Source of the DNA: Fragilaria crotonensis
Taxonomy: Eukaryota; Bacillariophyta; Fragilariophyceae; Fragilariales; Fragilariaceae
Assembly: GCA_022925895.1 (NCBI GenBank)
Contig: JAKSYS010000012.1
Location: 186,001-250,000, forward strand
Length of the DNA: 64,000 nt
Direction of reading: 5' to 3'
Shown here: positions 10,601 through 21,356 of the stretch, one piece after another
How the letters are laid out: the number at the start of each line of letters is the position of its first letter
Position numbering within the stretch: the stretch's first letter is position 1
Position numbers and translations under genes: made by a program
Notes under the pieces: model-generated
What the model was told of the DNA's origin: nothing
What the model saw: the letters and a program-made list of their open reading frames with translations, nothing else
Databases searched by the model: none

Positions 10601-13255
10601 CTGTGATACTTGAATCAACACATGTTGGAAGGTTGCACATGGTGATTGGCCCATTGATGTCATCTTGAAGAGTTGCATCAGCATAGAAAAGAAGTGAGGC
10701 ATGTGGATTGGTTCTGGAATCCAAATCAGAATGGTGTTGCAAAAAGGGGACATGATGGATTGGGTCCAAGACATTGTCTTCAGGGCAAGGGGTGTGCAGT
10801 TTGTCAAGGCGGTATGGAAGCTCCAAAGTTTCATCATCATCAGATAGCTCAAGAAATGCTGTGATTCCAGTTGATGTGGAAAGGCAATCAAAGGTACTGT
10901 CATGGCTGCTGCTCAAATTGGAAAACAAGGGACTGAAAAGTTCTGAATTGAGACTGATTGCTGGAGAAGGTGGTGCATCAAGATTCCTGGGTCCAGAGGT
11001 GTTGAAAGTTTTCAAATAATTGACCTGACATGAATGAGTTCTGTTTCTGCTTGAAGGAGTTGAAGGGGTCTCAGTTTCATCATCATCAATTGAAATGGTG
11101 AATGGGATTGCAGCATTGATAGGTGGCTTGACATAGAAAGGGTTGGCAACATTGATGGGAGTTGCAAATTGCTTGGACTTGGTTGGGGGTTGAGGCCTTG
11201 CTGGTCTTGGAATATTTTTCGTCATTTTTACATTTTTGGTAGCTTTTCTGGTTGTCATCCTGTCCATGAGAGTTAGGGAATCCAAAGTTTTAACTGTGAA
11301 GGAATCTGGGATAAATGAGCTGGTGTCTGTGCTGTCATCATTGTCTGAGGAATCTGGGACTGAGTAGGGAGAGTTTTGAATCATTGGGAGTGCATCAAGT
11401 TGTTTTGGAGATTCCTTTTTGTCGCCGTTGCTTTGTTCTTCAACTTCAACTTCAATGGGAACTTTTGTGCTTTGGTGGGCGGCAGTGTCTGATCGCGAAC
11501 GGAAAGGCATAATTGTTTGGGACACGGGCAGTAGATGGAGAAGACACTTGAAGCATTAACTACGTCACTATCGTCGTCGTCATCGTCATCCATATCGTCA
11601 TCGCGATAAATGTTGGTCGTGGAGCGCGCTGGAATGTCGTCAGACGCGTCAGTCATTTCGTCATCGTCCACGGGATCGCCGTTGTAATTAGGAACACGAG
11701 CATGGCCGTTAGGTTGGTCACGAATTGGACGTTGGTAATTAGGAGAGGGGACGTCAGAAGGCGGTGTTGGCGCGCGCGGACGGATAGGCGTGGGTAGGAT
11801 TTCAAAACCGGTCGGACGCAAGATGACGTTTGCGTTATGGGGAAAAATATGGACGGACGGGCTGCCAAATGTCGCAGCTGCAGTACTGAAAGAGATCTGT
11901 ACGATCGTCGTAGAAAGGTCATTGGCGGTGCGGCGAGGGGGTCCAATGTGTCCCAAGTCCAGGACTCTTGGGAGCTGATGGTGCGAATCACCACGATCAT
12001 GGTCGTGGTCGGAAATTGGGAAATGGGGGTTCGCCATGGGGTCGTTTTGAGCGGCGATATCTCCGGATTGGTCGCTCCGATTTTCGTAAGTGGGAGCTCT
12101 TTTTGCAGGTCTTGGAGCGCCGGAGGAGTTTCTGACTTTACTTTTTGTCGTGTGAAGGTCCGAACGCCCAACGAAATTGATTTGTTGACTTCCACATTCA
12201 CGAACATATTGGCGGGTTTTGTAGCGAATCTCTGGTTGTTTTTGCGTCTGAAAACGCATCCTTTTTGCAGGGGAAGCATCAGGGGAGGAGGCGGGGACGT
12301 CTGAGTCATCGAATTGTCGCTTCCTGGTGGATTTTGGGCGGGTGGGAGCAGGAATCTTGCGGTCGTCGTCACTGCGAACGCTGTAGTCGTCATCTTGGTC
12401 GTCGTCGTCGACGTCGCTTTCGTCGAATAAGTCTGTCTGGGGTTGGTAACTGCGAATAGGGGGATGGTGAGTGCCCTGGATGTCTGGAATGTACTCCTGC
12501 TTGATTCTCATTACTTTATGAGTGTTTGAGCGCTCTGCAGTCGCGCTATCGATGGCCTCGGCGTTGCTAGCCGCTTCATCGTTGTCGTCGTCGTCGGTTT
12601 CGGTGGCCCTGAATGTTTTGTTGCGCCCAATAGGAGTTGTAAGGATGCCCTGGATGTATGGATGAGTCTTTGGTTGTAGTTGGTGGCGCGGGAAGACTTG
12701 TTGTTGCGCTCGGAGTTGGCGCGTTCGATGGCCTCGGCGATGACGGCCGCTTCATCGGTGTCGGATTCGTAGGTAATTGCAGCATGAGTAGTGGAAGCTT
12801 CTTCTTTTTCATTGTAGTTTGTTGATTGCCCAGTTTGGCTCTCTTAGAGCGAGTTAGATAGAGGGTGGGATGGGTGGGCGTAGCGGCAGGAATGTTGACA
12901 TCTGCGCTGATGACGACTGGAGGCTCCGTTTCGGAGGCAAGAAAGGGGGACGAGTCCTTCTTCTTCGACTTCTTGTCGGCTTTCGTAAGGTTGAAGCGAA
13001 TGGTGGGCATGGTGGGTGGGGCTGAAATGCTGCTGAAAGGGCTGGGGCTGCTGTTAACTAAGTTCTTAAATATTTGTGTGCACTTTGAATCTGGGGGAGC
13101 TCTGTTGAAAAATTCTGTTATTTTCAGTTGCTTCAGATCTGACAGTTTAGATGGAAGCATAACTGAATTCCTGAGCCTAACTAACTTGAAGGTATCAGAG
13201 TTAAAAAGGGCAGAGGACGCCTGCCTAAGTCGGTTGATTCTAGGCGAGTGAACCA
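7640..13255 (-). mobile_element. Copia gag-like and leader region, unusually long
   Basis: Part of the 2237-14153 element. About 5.6 kb precede the zinc knuckle, with long open stretches (the longest is over 1,100 codons, about 8030-11525). Near the knuckle, segments such as FSIKQGHNEVATSYLNRIRV look like the retrotransposon gag helical domain. Upstream the proteins are low-complexity: Asp/Ser/Pro-rich acidic runs, Arg/Lys-rich runs and repeated DDDEMTD-like words. A short internal duplication links about 12470-12600 and 12640-12760 (GCCCTGGATGT, GATGGCCTCGGCG). No enzyme domain is recognised in the extra part. Confidence 0.65.
13236..13255 (-). other. Copia primer-binding site
   Basis: Directly after the 5' LTR (minus strand) comes TGGTTCACTCGCCTAGAATC. 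Its complement ends in ACCA preceded by a 7-8-base acceptor-like strand and a GATTC T-arm-like word, as in the 3' end of a tRNA. The tRNA species cannot be named with confidence. Confidence 0.6.
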
Positions 13256-14153
13256 TGATAGATTCTGCGTGCGAGCGCGGAGTGGAGGCCAGACCATGGT
13301 TAAATCGGGCGCACGTCAGACCGGGGTCGCAGGCAGGTGGTGACGTCACGGTGACGGTATCGGTCGCTACAGTACGAACGTTGGCCGGTGCTACGGTTTC
13401 AGGACTACTGGATGCTACGCTAGCGGCAGAGGAAGCGGGAGTGCTAGTAGCAAACGCGACAGTACGCGTGGGAGTCTACTGGACGGGTATACTGAGCTAC
13501 GGTATGACTAGGCGTAACTACAGTACATGTAGACGTAGACACAGTGCTAGTAGGCGAAGCAACTGTGCTAGTATCTGTAGGTACGATGCAAGTAGATGGT
13601 GCTACGTTGCGCGTAGGTGACACTACAGTATGTGGACGTGGGTGGAGTCCTACGGTGACGTCGGTAGCCAAGTGGGTACTAGTACACTGGCTATCGCTAC
13701 AGGGGGACTGAACCATGATGACGGCGGGTAAAAAGTCGTCATGGTCAGTTACGCTGCGAAAATTGTACATTGTTAAAATCGGTGGCCGGACTAAATAAAT
13801 TTACAGGTTGACAAATTTGTGAGAAAATCGTTGATCACAAGTGAGTGATCAACTTCGTTTGATGAGTGTTTCTGAGGAACACTCAGGAACACAAATGAAA
13901 CGGTGCACGTCTGAAGAGTGCACGTCTGAAAAGGTGTACGTCTGAAGAGGTCGTACGAGGCCGAGCGTTGGGCGAGAAAATGGTCGTTTATGCAACGAAC
14001 GACATGAAAACGATCGTTACAATTTCCGAGTGGGATATGATTCCCGTACGACAGTAACGATACAACGTATACTGTTTACTAGCCTAATGTGAAGTGTCGC
14101 ACTGAATAATGTAGATAGTAAAAATACGTAGGAGCGGTACTAAAAGTCTCTCA
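13256..14153 (-). repeat. Copia 5' LTR
   Basis: This 898-base copy pairs with 2237-3134 with only about a dozen small differences. It reads TGATAGATTCTG at its left end and GTCTCTCA at its right end, and is followed by the target duplication ATATG at 14154-14158. It carries the same degenerate repeat array (about 13450-13680) and GTGCACGTCTGAA repeats. In element orientation this is the promoter-bearing LTR. Confidence 0.93.
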
Positions 14154-14189
14154 ATATGACATAGTAGTCCTTGGACAAAAACGATTCTT

Positions 14190-14355
14190 GTCCCCGAGGA
14201 GCCGTTTTGTCAGCGACATACAAAACGTCCGGGTTTCCAATCGTGGCTCTTACAGGCAACAGTGGTCAACTTGTGTTCTCGGATGTTCGTAGAGTGATGT
14301 TCTCAGCATCATTTTTTTTGCCGCCGAAGGACATATAAAACAACAACATGCAACT
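14190..14355 (+). promoter_or_regulatory. Conserved upstream block of GNAT gene 2
   Basis: This block aligns with 776-905 upstream of the first copy (GAGCCGTTTTGTC, TTCCAATC, TGTTCTCGGATGTTCGT). The match ends near the start codons, so the duplication unit included the proximal promoter. Function is inferred from conservation. Confidence 0.5.
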
Positions 14356-15149
14356 ATGATGAAGCCATCATTGAAACTCGCCAACAAGGCATGGAAGGAG
14401 GGAGTGCATGCAGATACCTTTGTCGTGTACCCCGATGGTGTGTCCTTTCATGATGCACGTCACTTGCTTGGTCCAGCCTTTGTGCACGAGCCCATCACCA
14501 TGTGGTTGCTGGAATCGTTTGAGAACGGCAAGGACCCAGCGCTCAATACCTGTGCCATGGGATTCGGCATTTATGAATACCTCCATGCCCACGGAGGGAC
14601 CATCCTCGGAATGCGTGGTGCCAATGGTACACTGGAGGCGGCTGCTGTCCTTCGAGTGAAGAACCTTGCTTCTCGATCGTGTGGTTTCTGGAACACCCTG
14701 AAGTCATCATTGATTTTCACAAGGGCGCTGTTGTCCATGTATTGGAATACTCCTGGTGGACTTCCACGCGAGTTGTATCACGCTCAGTTTAAACGCGAGG
14801 TCGCGCACTTGATCGCCGTCTTGCCCTGATGAGAAAGGGTTTTGCATGCGGTGAGAATAAGATGGGTTTGGAGGGGAACTATTTGTATGTAGCATTCGTT
14901 GGAGTTCATTCCGAGTCACAAGGCAAGGGTATTGGAAAGGAGCTCATGCGCCGCCTTGGATACGTGGCTGATCAGCAACAAATGGCGTGTTACTTGGAAA
15001 CGTCCGGTGATCAGAACATTCGATTTTATCAATCGTTGGGGTACAGAACAGAATGCGATATTGACTTAGCCGACGACCAACTGGCGTCTCATTTGTCTGT
15101 CGTGGCCATGGTTCGACGCCCGCTACCGAAGGATCGGACAGCAGTGTAG
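14356..15149 (+). pseudogene. GNAT-family acetyltransferase copy 2, one frame change
   Basis: This is a tandem paralogue of the gene at 956-1750. The first part (14356-14829) matches through TPGGLPRELYHAQFKRE. The second part (to 15149) carries the acetyl-CoA loop SESQGKGIGKELMRRLGYV and the NIRFYQSLGYRTEC end. The two parts are in different frames: relative to copy 1 a single base is missing just after the AAACGCGAG of FKRE (near 14801). No intron with GT-AG ends fits there. The rest aligns codon by codon, including the catalytic core, so either the gene was lost very recently or the base is an assembly error. If restored by resequencing the protein would be about 264 residues, as copy 1. 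The promoter block is conserved. Confidence 0.7.
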
Positions 15150-15354
15150 CCTCTATCATTTACTCAACAGAACATGTAAACCTGATGTCATTCTGGCAGT
15201 AAAGGATTTGGTGCTGGCATCCGGCATAACTTCGTCATTCTAACAGACACCCTCTAGCATTGAGCAGTTCCAACTTCCAACGAGAAGTTTCGTGATAAAT
15301 ACATCTACAAGCAGGGTAGTGCATATGGAGTCCTAAACATGGAAATTTCATTCC

Positions 15355-16556
15355 TCATGCAGCAATCTTCTTCGATTGTCCATTCAGTGGCTCCCCAAGA
15401 TGCGGCATATGACCCGTAACCGTACATCCTCGTCCATCTTCTCGTTTCTGCGTCAAATCAATCCACGTTCGATATTTATCCTTGTCCTTTGACTCCAAAT
15501 TCTCCTTAATGCTCGTGTCGTATACTTGTTTGTGATCTCGTTCCAAGATATCAGCAACGGCTTGATCGCCACCAAGCCATGTACCTCTTAAATATCCAGT
15601 AGCTTCGTCCAGCTTCCCGTCGGGGCGTGGAAGCGGCTTCAGGTTGATGTCGAGTCGATATGCCAAGGGAACGCACCGTGGCAGTGACAAATTGATAATG
15701 TTTTCTTTCGAGATGTCTTCGAGTTGCATAATGATAGAACGAAGGTTGTTCTCATGTCCAACGACAAGTAGCGTCTTTCCCTGTTCCAGCGCTGGAGCCA
15801 AGACTTCATCCCAGTATACTTTGGAGCGCTGCATAGTGTTGAAGAGTGATTCTGATTTTGGGATTTCATCGAGCATCTTGTGTGTTCAAGAGCACGGGTT
15901 AGCACAGCATTACATTAAAGTGGAATTGAGAACGCCACAGTGCCAACTTACATTTTGATATCTGACATCATTTGCCGGATGATAGGGATGATCTTCGGCC
16001 ATTGGCGGGGGTGGTTCGTCGTACGAGCGTCTCCAACGCTTGACTTGGTCAACCCCGTGTTCCATGACCGCTTCCTTCTTGTTCTTTCCAACCAAATCCC
16101 CGTAGTGTCGTTCGTTGAGTCGCCACGATTTATGCAGTGGCAAGTATTCCTGGCCCATTTCCATCAGGACTAGATTGACGGTTCGAATTGATCTGCGTAA
16201 TAGTGATGTATGAACTTCATCAAACAAAATGCCGCTCTTCTCGAGCATTTGTCCAGCGACAGTTGCCTCAACCACGCCATCGTCTGTCAACGGAGTGTCT
16301 GCATCGAGTAGAAAAGAAGGCATTGTATGTGTCAGTCAGTGGTTTTCGTTTCCATGCCGATGTCAGCTCCTGGGACTAGTATGGTAAACGGATCTAACTT
16401 ACCAGTCCATCCAATGAAACGATTGTCTCTATTCCAGGTACTCTGTCCATGACGGAGAAAGCAGATGTTGTACGGAGTCTCTGAATTCAACGAGCTTGCT
16501 GAAACAGGCAGCGGTGGAGCGCTATACAGTTTGGAGAAACCTCGGACAGCACCCAA
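15355..16556 (-). CDS. 2,3-bisphosphoglycerate-dependent phosphoglycerate mutase (dPGM), 3+ exons
   Basis: Glycolytic interconversion of 3- and 2-phosphoglycerate. Exon A (16403-16556 at least) has the phosphohistidine motif FLRHGQSTWNRDNRFIGWTG. Exon B (15952-16298) has DTPLTDDG, TSLLRRSIRT, the ERHYGDLVGKNK block and the YDEPPPPM loop. Exon C (15355-15876) has MLDEIPKSESL, the second active-site His in VVGHENNLRS, and the tail. Introns are 16299-16402 (GTAAGT donor) and 15877-15951 (GTAAGT donor, CAAG acceptor); both keep the frame and rebuild canonical dPGM sequence. The start is unresolved: upstream in frame there is a Val-rich stretch and then a stop at 16644-16646 with no ATG, so the true start is in another exon, or a frame change separates it from the ATG near 16609. 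The N-terminus may be an organelle presequence. Confidence 0.9.
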
Positions 16557-16646
16557 AGACGCAAGCTTTTTAGGGACGACGACGACAACAACGACCGTGG
16601 TCGGAGAAGCGACATCGAAATGGTGTGCGTCTGCGATGATACCTTA

Positions 16647-17417
16647 ATATGCATCATGTTTGCATCAAATCGAGGGCAAAGCAACAACTGCGATTTCTTG
16701 CTCTTAAATCTTTATATGTGAGTTGGCTGTCAAATGGATCTAATCTAAAGCATGAGATGCGTGATGGCAGAGAGTGTCAGTGGGACTGTTTCGGAATACA
16801 ATCTTATGTGCGATTCTTCACAATGAACAACGAACCATCGTATGCCTGTGTGCCGTGTGCCAGAGCCTGCAGCCAGTCATGCCTAGTGCTGATCGGTTAC
16901 AGCCTCCAAAGAACAATAAATTCAACGCGACGAGAAAATTAGCTTATACAATCGCTAAAATACGACTCGACAGGAGGACGGAGTTCTCAACCTCAACCAC
17001 GTAGGTGAAGGCATACGTCAGCAGACGTCATCACGGAACAGAACATGTCATACCACCCGCAAACGTACGATATCGACCGGGTGGTCGTGTCGTCCTTTGT
17101 CTTGATTCGTTTCCCTCCATCTGATGGCTTCCCAATCAAAGGGCCCGAGATTTTCGACCAACTGTTCAGACAGCTCACGGCTCGGATGGACACATGGACA
17201 CTAACATGAATGAGCGCGCGTTATGCGCGTATTTCCACCGGATCCTGGATCTATCCTCGGTGGAACGGACAATCGTCACTCGCCGTTACTGGAGTTGATA
17301 TGAATATATACTGCACAACAGGATCCTCAAGACTCAAAGACAATTCAGTCTCGTCACCTTTTCACTCCACGATCACAGTTCATTCCCCATTACTCGCTTC
17401 GCTTCATCGACAACGCC
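16647..17417. other. Intergenic with a 54-codon open frame
   Basis: No recognised gene. A plus-strand frame at 17045-17209 starts MSYHPQTYDIDRVVVSSFVL and ends MDTWTLT; its composition is protein-like but the family is unknown. The stretch 17335-17417 (TTCACTCCACGATCACAG and following) is the likely 5' leader of the next gene. Confidence 0.35.
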
Positions 17418-18192
17418 ATGAAGTTCCTTAGATTGACACTTATGGCAACATTTGCCACCGCGGCTCTGTCCTTCCAGATTCCCCAACAGCAGCAATCCGA
17501 CCTCAGCACCAATTTGAAATCTCCCCATCCCCGCAGATTCTTTTTGGATACACTTGTTGCCGCCACAACAACATCAGCAATCGCCGCCTTGATTGTACCA
17601 TTGTCTCCTGCTCCTGCATTCGCCAGCGGCGGTGCCACGGCGGGTCGTTACACGACCATTCCGATCGCCAAACGACGATATTACGGACGCGTACAAGAAG
17701 CCGTCCACGAGTTCTTACTCATGGGACCGGCCGTGGTCAAGGGGGATTTGTCCGTGCCAGAAGTGCAGATATTCTTTGATCCAAAGGGAGCTGTCATTGT
17801 CGAAGCCAAGAGAAAGGATGTCAATGGCCAGTGTACAAAGAAAGATAATGACTGTAAAGGGTTGGAAATCAGAGATTCGCGTTGGAATGATATGAAGGCA
17901 AGCATGTACTTGTTGGGAAACGCCTTCAGGATCAATCAGCAGAAGGCTCCTGATAATTTGCCAACCGTGCAGGCGGCCAAGCTGTTCTTCAAAAAGGTTG
18001 ATACCATGGAGAAGTTGGTCTCCAAATCGGGACTGGCAAGGAAGGCAACGTAGCAAAGGCACAAGCTGCATACTTGGACGCCTTGGATATCTTGGATACC
18101 TACTTGGATTTGGTGGAGTTGCCACCACAGATTCGGGGGTGTACGAGCAAGAATTCGATACTCGCGTCGGCGTTTCTTCCCGAATTACATGA
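17418..18192 (+). CDS. PsbQ-like thylakoid lumen protein, frame changes near 3' end
   Basis: The main open frame (17418-18053, 211 residues) begins with a signal peptide (MKFLRLTLMATFATAALSFQ), a transit region with PHPRRFFLD, and a hydrophobic thylakoid-transfer segment ending APAFASGG, i.e. tripartite targeting to the lumen across a four-membrane plastid. The mature part is helical (RRYYGRVQEAVHEFL, MKASMYLLGNAFRINQQ, AAKLFFKKVDTMEKL) and resembles the PsbQ/PsbQ'/Psb31 four-helix extrinsic proteins of photosystem II. The natural last helix appears to continue in other frames: GNVAKAQAAYLDALDILDTY directly after 18033, then DSGVYEQEFDTRVG up to 18192, so two single-base frame changes lie near 18035 and 18122. 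Which PSII subunit it is remains uncertain. Confidence 0.6.
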
Positions 18193-18356
18193 AAATCGCA
18201 CACCATTATGTGTAATGATTCCAGCAGAGCAGCACTGCGGAGTATGAGTACTCTCCCTCTCAATGGATCATGTACGATGCAAGGCTCAAAGAAGGAGTTT
18301 GAACACTAAGCTATATTGCATCGATTGTTCAACACGTTAAGACCATTGATCAAAAG

Positions 18357-20679
18357 CTATAATCCGTAGGCTTTCAGTCTAGACGCAGAGACGCCTTCAA
18401 TAGTCGACTTTTTGCTCTTCTTGCGGATCGGCCTCTTGTCGCTGGTCGCTTCGTTTCTAGTCCTTTTTTCAGTTTTCTTCGTCGAATCCTTTGCTCCTTT
18501 TTTCGCCACCGTCCGCTCGGACTTGTCCGTCGATGCTTCTGTCGTAACGACCTTCGGCGCCTTGGAATCTCTGGAGGACGTTTCCTTGCTCGTTTGCTCC
18601 TCTTCACTTCGCCCGAGTGCATCTGACTCACTTGAGCCTTTCTTGTCCTTCTTCTTTCGGCGCTTCTTCTTGCTGCTTTCGCCATCGTTAAGTGCCTCCT
18701 CGTCGGCGATTTCTGGTGCACTTTCCTCTTCGACGACAGTATGGACAACAGCCATCTTGACATCATCATCTCCATGCGTTTTCTTCTTGCCCTTCTTCTG
18801 ACGACGACGCTTCTTCTTCCCACCAGCATCGTCGTCTTTCTTTTCTTCCTCATTCTCGTCCACTATTTGGTTCTCCTTCCTCTCCACTTTACCAGCCTCA
18901 TTCGCCATTTCTTTCAAATCCTCTTGTAACATTTCCCGGAATCGCCTTCGCTTCTTATGCCCCACAGCATACTCACCATCATCCCGATACGGAGCAATCT
19001 TTTTAAGCGAAACCAAGTTCCTGAGCGTCGTATCTCGTGCCATGAGAATTTCATGAGTGGCAAGGCCAAAATTGTTGGGCTCCACCTTTCGGTACTTGAA
19101 GCGCGTTGGCATACCTGCCACAATGTCCTCATAATCAAGCTTGTACAACTCTTCTTGAAGCTTGGTTTTCAGTTTTTTCTCGACTGCCGAACCTACGGTC
19201 GGGAGCACCTCGTCGTCATAGTCACCTTCTGCCGCATCGTCGTCTTCGCCGTAGTATTCTTCGTCGGCATCGTCGTCCTCACCATGGTATTCATTGTCGG
19301 CATCGTCGTCCTCGACTCCGTCGTATAAACCTCCATCAACATCGTCCTCTCCAACTAACATTTTGCCATCTTCATCTTGCAGCAGACTCTCCCGAACATC
19401 CAGGTCTGACTTCCACTGTGTCTCCTCCTTCTGATAAAAATCGTCGCCATAGGTATCTTGCATCAGTTTCTCAAACTTCTCCGGATCATAATCACCCTCC
19501 ATTAGTTTCATCAAGGCATCCTCGTCCACATCATTGACGGATCCAATAACCTTTTTGATTTCATTAAGTTTCATCTCCATTTCATGTCGCTTGGCGTTCT
19601 TGAGCCGTCTCAACTGCTCTTCCTTGGCCTTGCGTTCGGCAGCCTTTCGCTCCTGACGCTCCAAACGCTTTTGACGACGAGTGTCGTCCTTACGTCGCAA
19701 TGTATCCATAGTTCCACTGCGGGCGTAGCCAACAACCGAAAAGTCAGCGCCGGATTTGATTTGAGTTTGGGCTTCTTCGAAACGAAAGTTGAATTTGGAT
19801 TCAAACTCATCGGCTCGATCCACGTCGTCAATGGAATCATCATCGTCGTTGACGCCGATTATGTTGTTCTTCCTCTTTGGTGCTTCGTCGTCGTCATCAC
19901 TATTCGCGTCATTGTCCTTGTCGACCCATTTCCTGTTCTTGAGAAAGTCTAATAGAAACGTATCAGCGTCTTGCACTTCACCACGGGGGTCTTTCAATTC
20001 ACCCTTGGTGGTCGTCTTTTGAAGAACCTCATATTCTTTTTCTAAATCTTCGTCCAAAACTGGCTCAGCTCGCTTCTTGACGATCAAAATGTCTTCATCC
20101 TCATCATCATCGTCACCACTATCATCCCCATCGTCATTACATGAAACGCCGAGCGCAGCTCCTTTTGTTCAGCGTCATACTCGAGTCGATCCGTTGACAC
20201 GCCATTACGATTTCGCGACACGGCCTTGACGCCTTCCTTCTCGTCATCATCCATTTGATCAAGAATTTGTTCCCGCAGGACGTCCTTGAAGAGCTTCTTC
20301 TTCTTTTTATTCTTTTCGCTTGCAGAACTGCTACTCTTTCGTTCGGTTCTTCATTTTCAGCGGGATCATTGAAAAACTTGGCGCTAGGATCGTAAATAGA
20401 TTTTTCCTTATTCCGTAACGCATTGATGGTTTTCAAAATAGACACATTCAGATGTGGAGTCAACAATTCACCATCTTCGTCTTCGGATTCGTCATCACTC
20501 GAATCATCGTCATCATCATCATTATTTGCAGCAGCATTACGAAGCTCTTCAAGTTGTTTCTTCGTCTGGTAGTCCTTGGCAAATTTCTGATTCACGTGAA
20601 TGCGATGATCGTTTCCTTCTGCGTTGTAGTCGTCGACTCCAGACGACGAATCATCATCAAACAAGGGCTTCGATGCCAT
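18357..20679 (-). CDS. KRI1-like ribosome biogenesis protein, two frame changes
   Basis: Kri1 proteins act in the nucleolus in 40S pre-ribosome assembly. The N-terminal part starts at the ATG at 20677-20679 (MASKPLFDDDSSSG) and has the HVNQKFAKDY and LRNKEKSIYDPSAKFF blocks typical of the family. The large C-terminal part (18357-20087) contains FLLDFLKNRKWVD, the basic helix RRQKRLERQERKAAERKAKE, and the Kri1 C-terminal domain LYKLDYEDIVAGMPTRFKYR with SLKKIAPYRDDGEY. A Lys-rich nuclear tail ends the protein. Between the parts the reading continues in a third frame (KNKKKKKLFKDVL, DRLEYDAEQKELRSAF), so single-base frame changes lie near 20348 and 20145 with no plausible intron. For an essential single-copy gene this suggests assembly indels rather than loss. 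Confidence 0.85.
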
Positions 20680-21356
20680 TTATGATTCAGTCCTGTACGC
20701 GTTCTGCACACACCGCTAGTAGTCCTATGAATAGGTTTGCTCTGCAATGTAGAACAACAACAGCAATCCCAAGAATCGAAAACCGTCACTGCCCAAATGG
20801 GAGGTAAGTGACGATGACGGGGGAGTCCTCCATCAATATTTGCATATTTGCAGGTCGCGTCGTCGCGTCCCTAACTGGAGATTAAGCGGCGACAAAAACG
20901 TGATATTTTGAAAAACTTGGTTGGTTGGAACATCAGGTCGTCTGTCCGTAGCTCACATCAAGGTTCGATGTACCGTAGACTGCGGGAGAAAGCTGCTACA
21001 GTATGCACCTGGTGCTTTTTCAATTCACCAGAGCAGAGTATGAACTATGAACTATGAACTATCGACATGCTGGCGTAACTATTCTCCAAATTGGCGAACA
21101 CACCGCACCTATGTGTCATTGACCACAACTTTGTCCCTTCCGAGCATCAACGTAACTGGTACCCTGAATGAAATGAAAAGGTGACAGATACGGACCTAAA
21201 TCGAATTACTCTAGATACTCTAGATGTTTTGATGCGACTGCTGGTCTGCTGGCATGCTACTTCTATGGATCTCTTTTTCCAATATGCCTCATCATGACAC
21301 TGATAATTATTTAATGCTGTTGCGTTTCTGTTATTCGTTAGCCACTACTAGACTGA
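20680..21356. other. Intergenic, no feature recognised
   Basis: Between the 5' end of KRI1 and the 3' end of the carrier gene. It holds a short microsatellite TATGAACTATGAACTATGAAC (about 21044-21064) and AT-rich sequence. Nothing gene-like is seen. Confidence 0.5.

Larger units (their letters stand above)
2237..14153 (-). mobile_element. Ty1/Copia LTR retrotransposon, broken, diatom CoDi-like
   Basis: The 11.9 kb element lies on the minus strand between two 898-base LTRs that start TG and end CA, with a 5-base target duplication ATATG at 2232-2236 and 14154-14158. In element orientation the parts are 5' LTR, primer-binding site, a long gag-like region, zinc knuckle, aspartic protease, integrase, reverse transcriptase, RNase H, polypurine tract and 3' LTR. 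This is the Copia order (integrase before reverse transcriptase). The two LTRs differ at only about a dozen positions, so the insertion is young. The coding part is broken at roughly half a dozen places. It sits between two tandem acetyltransferase paralogues. Confidence 0.93.

Noticed and set aside
18374-18853. 159-codon Arg/Lys-rich frame and plus-strand frames within KRI1
   Set aside because: They are shadows of the Lys/Asp/Glu-rich KRI1 coding sequence.
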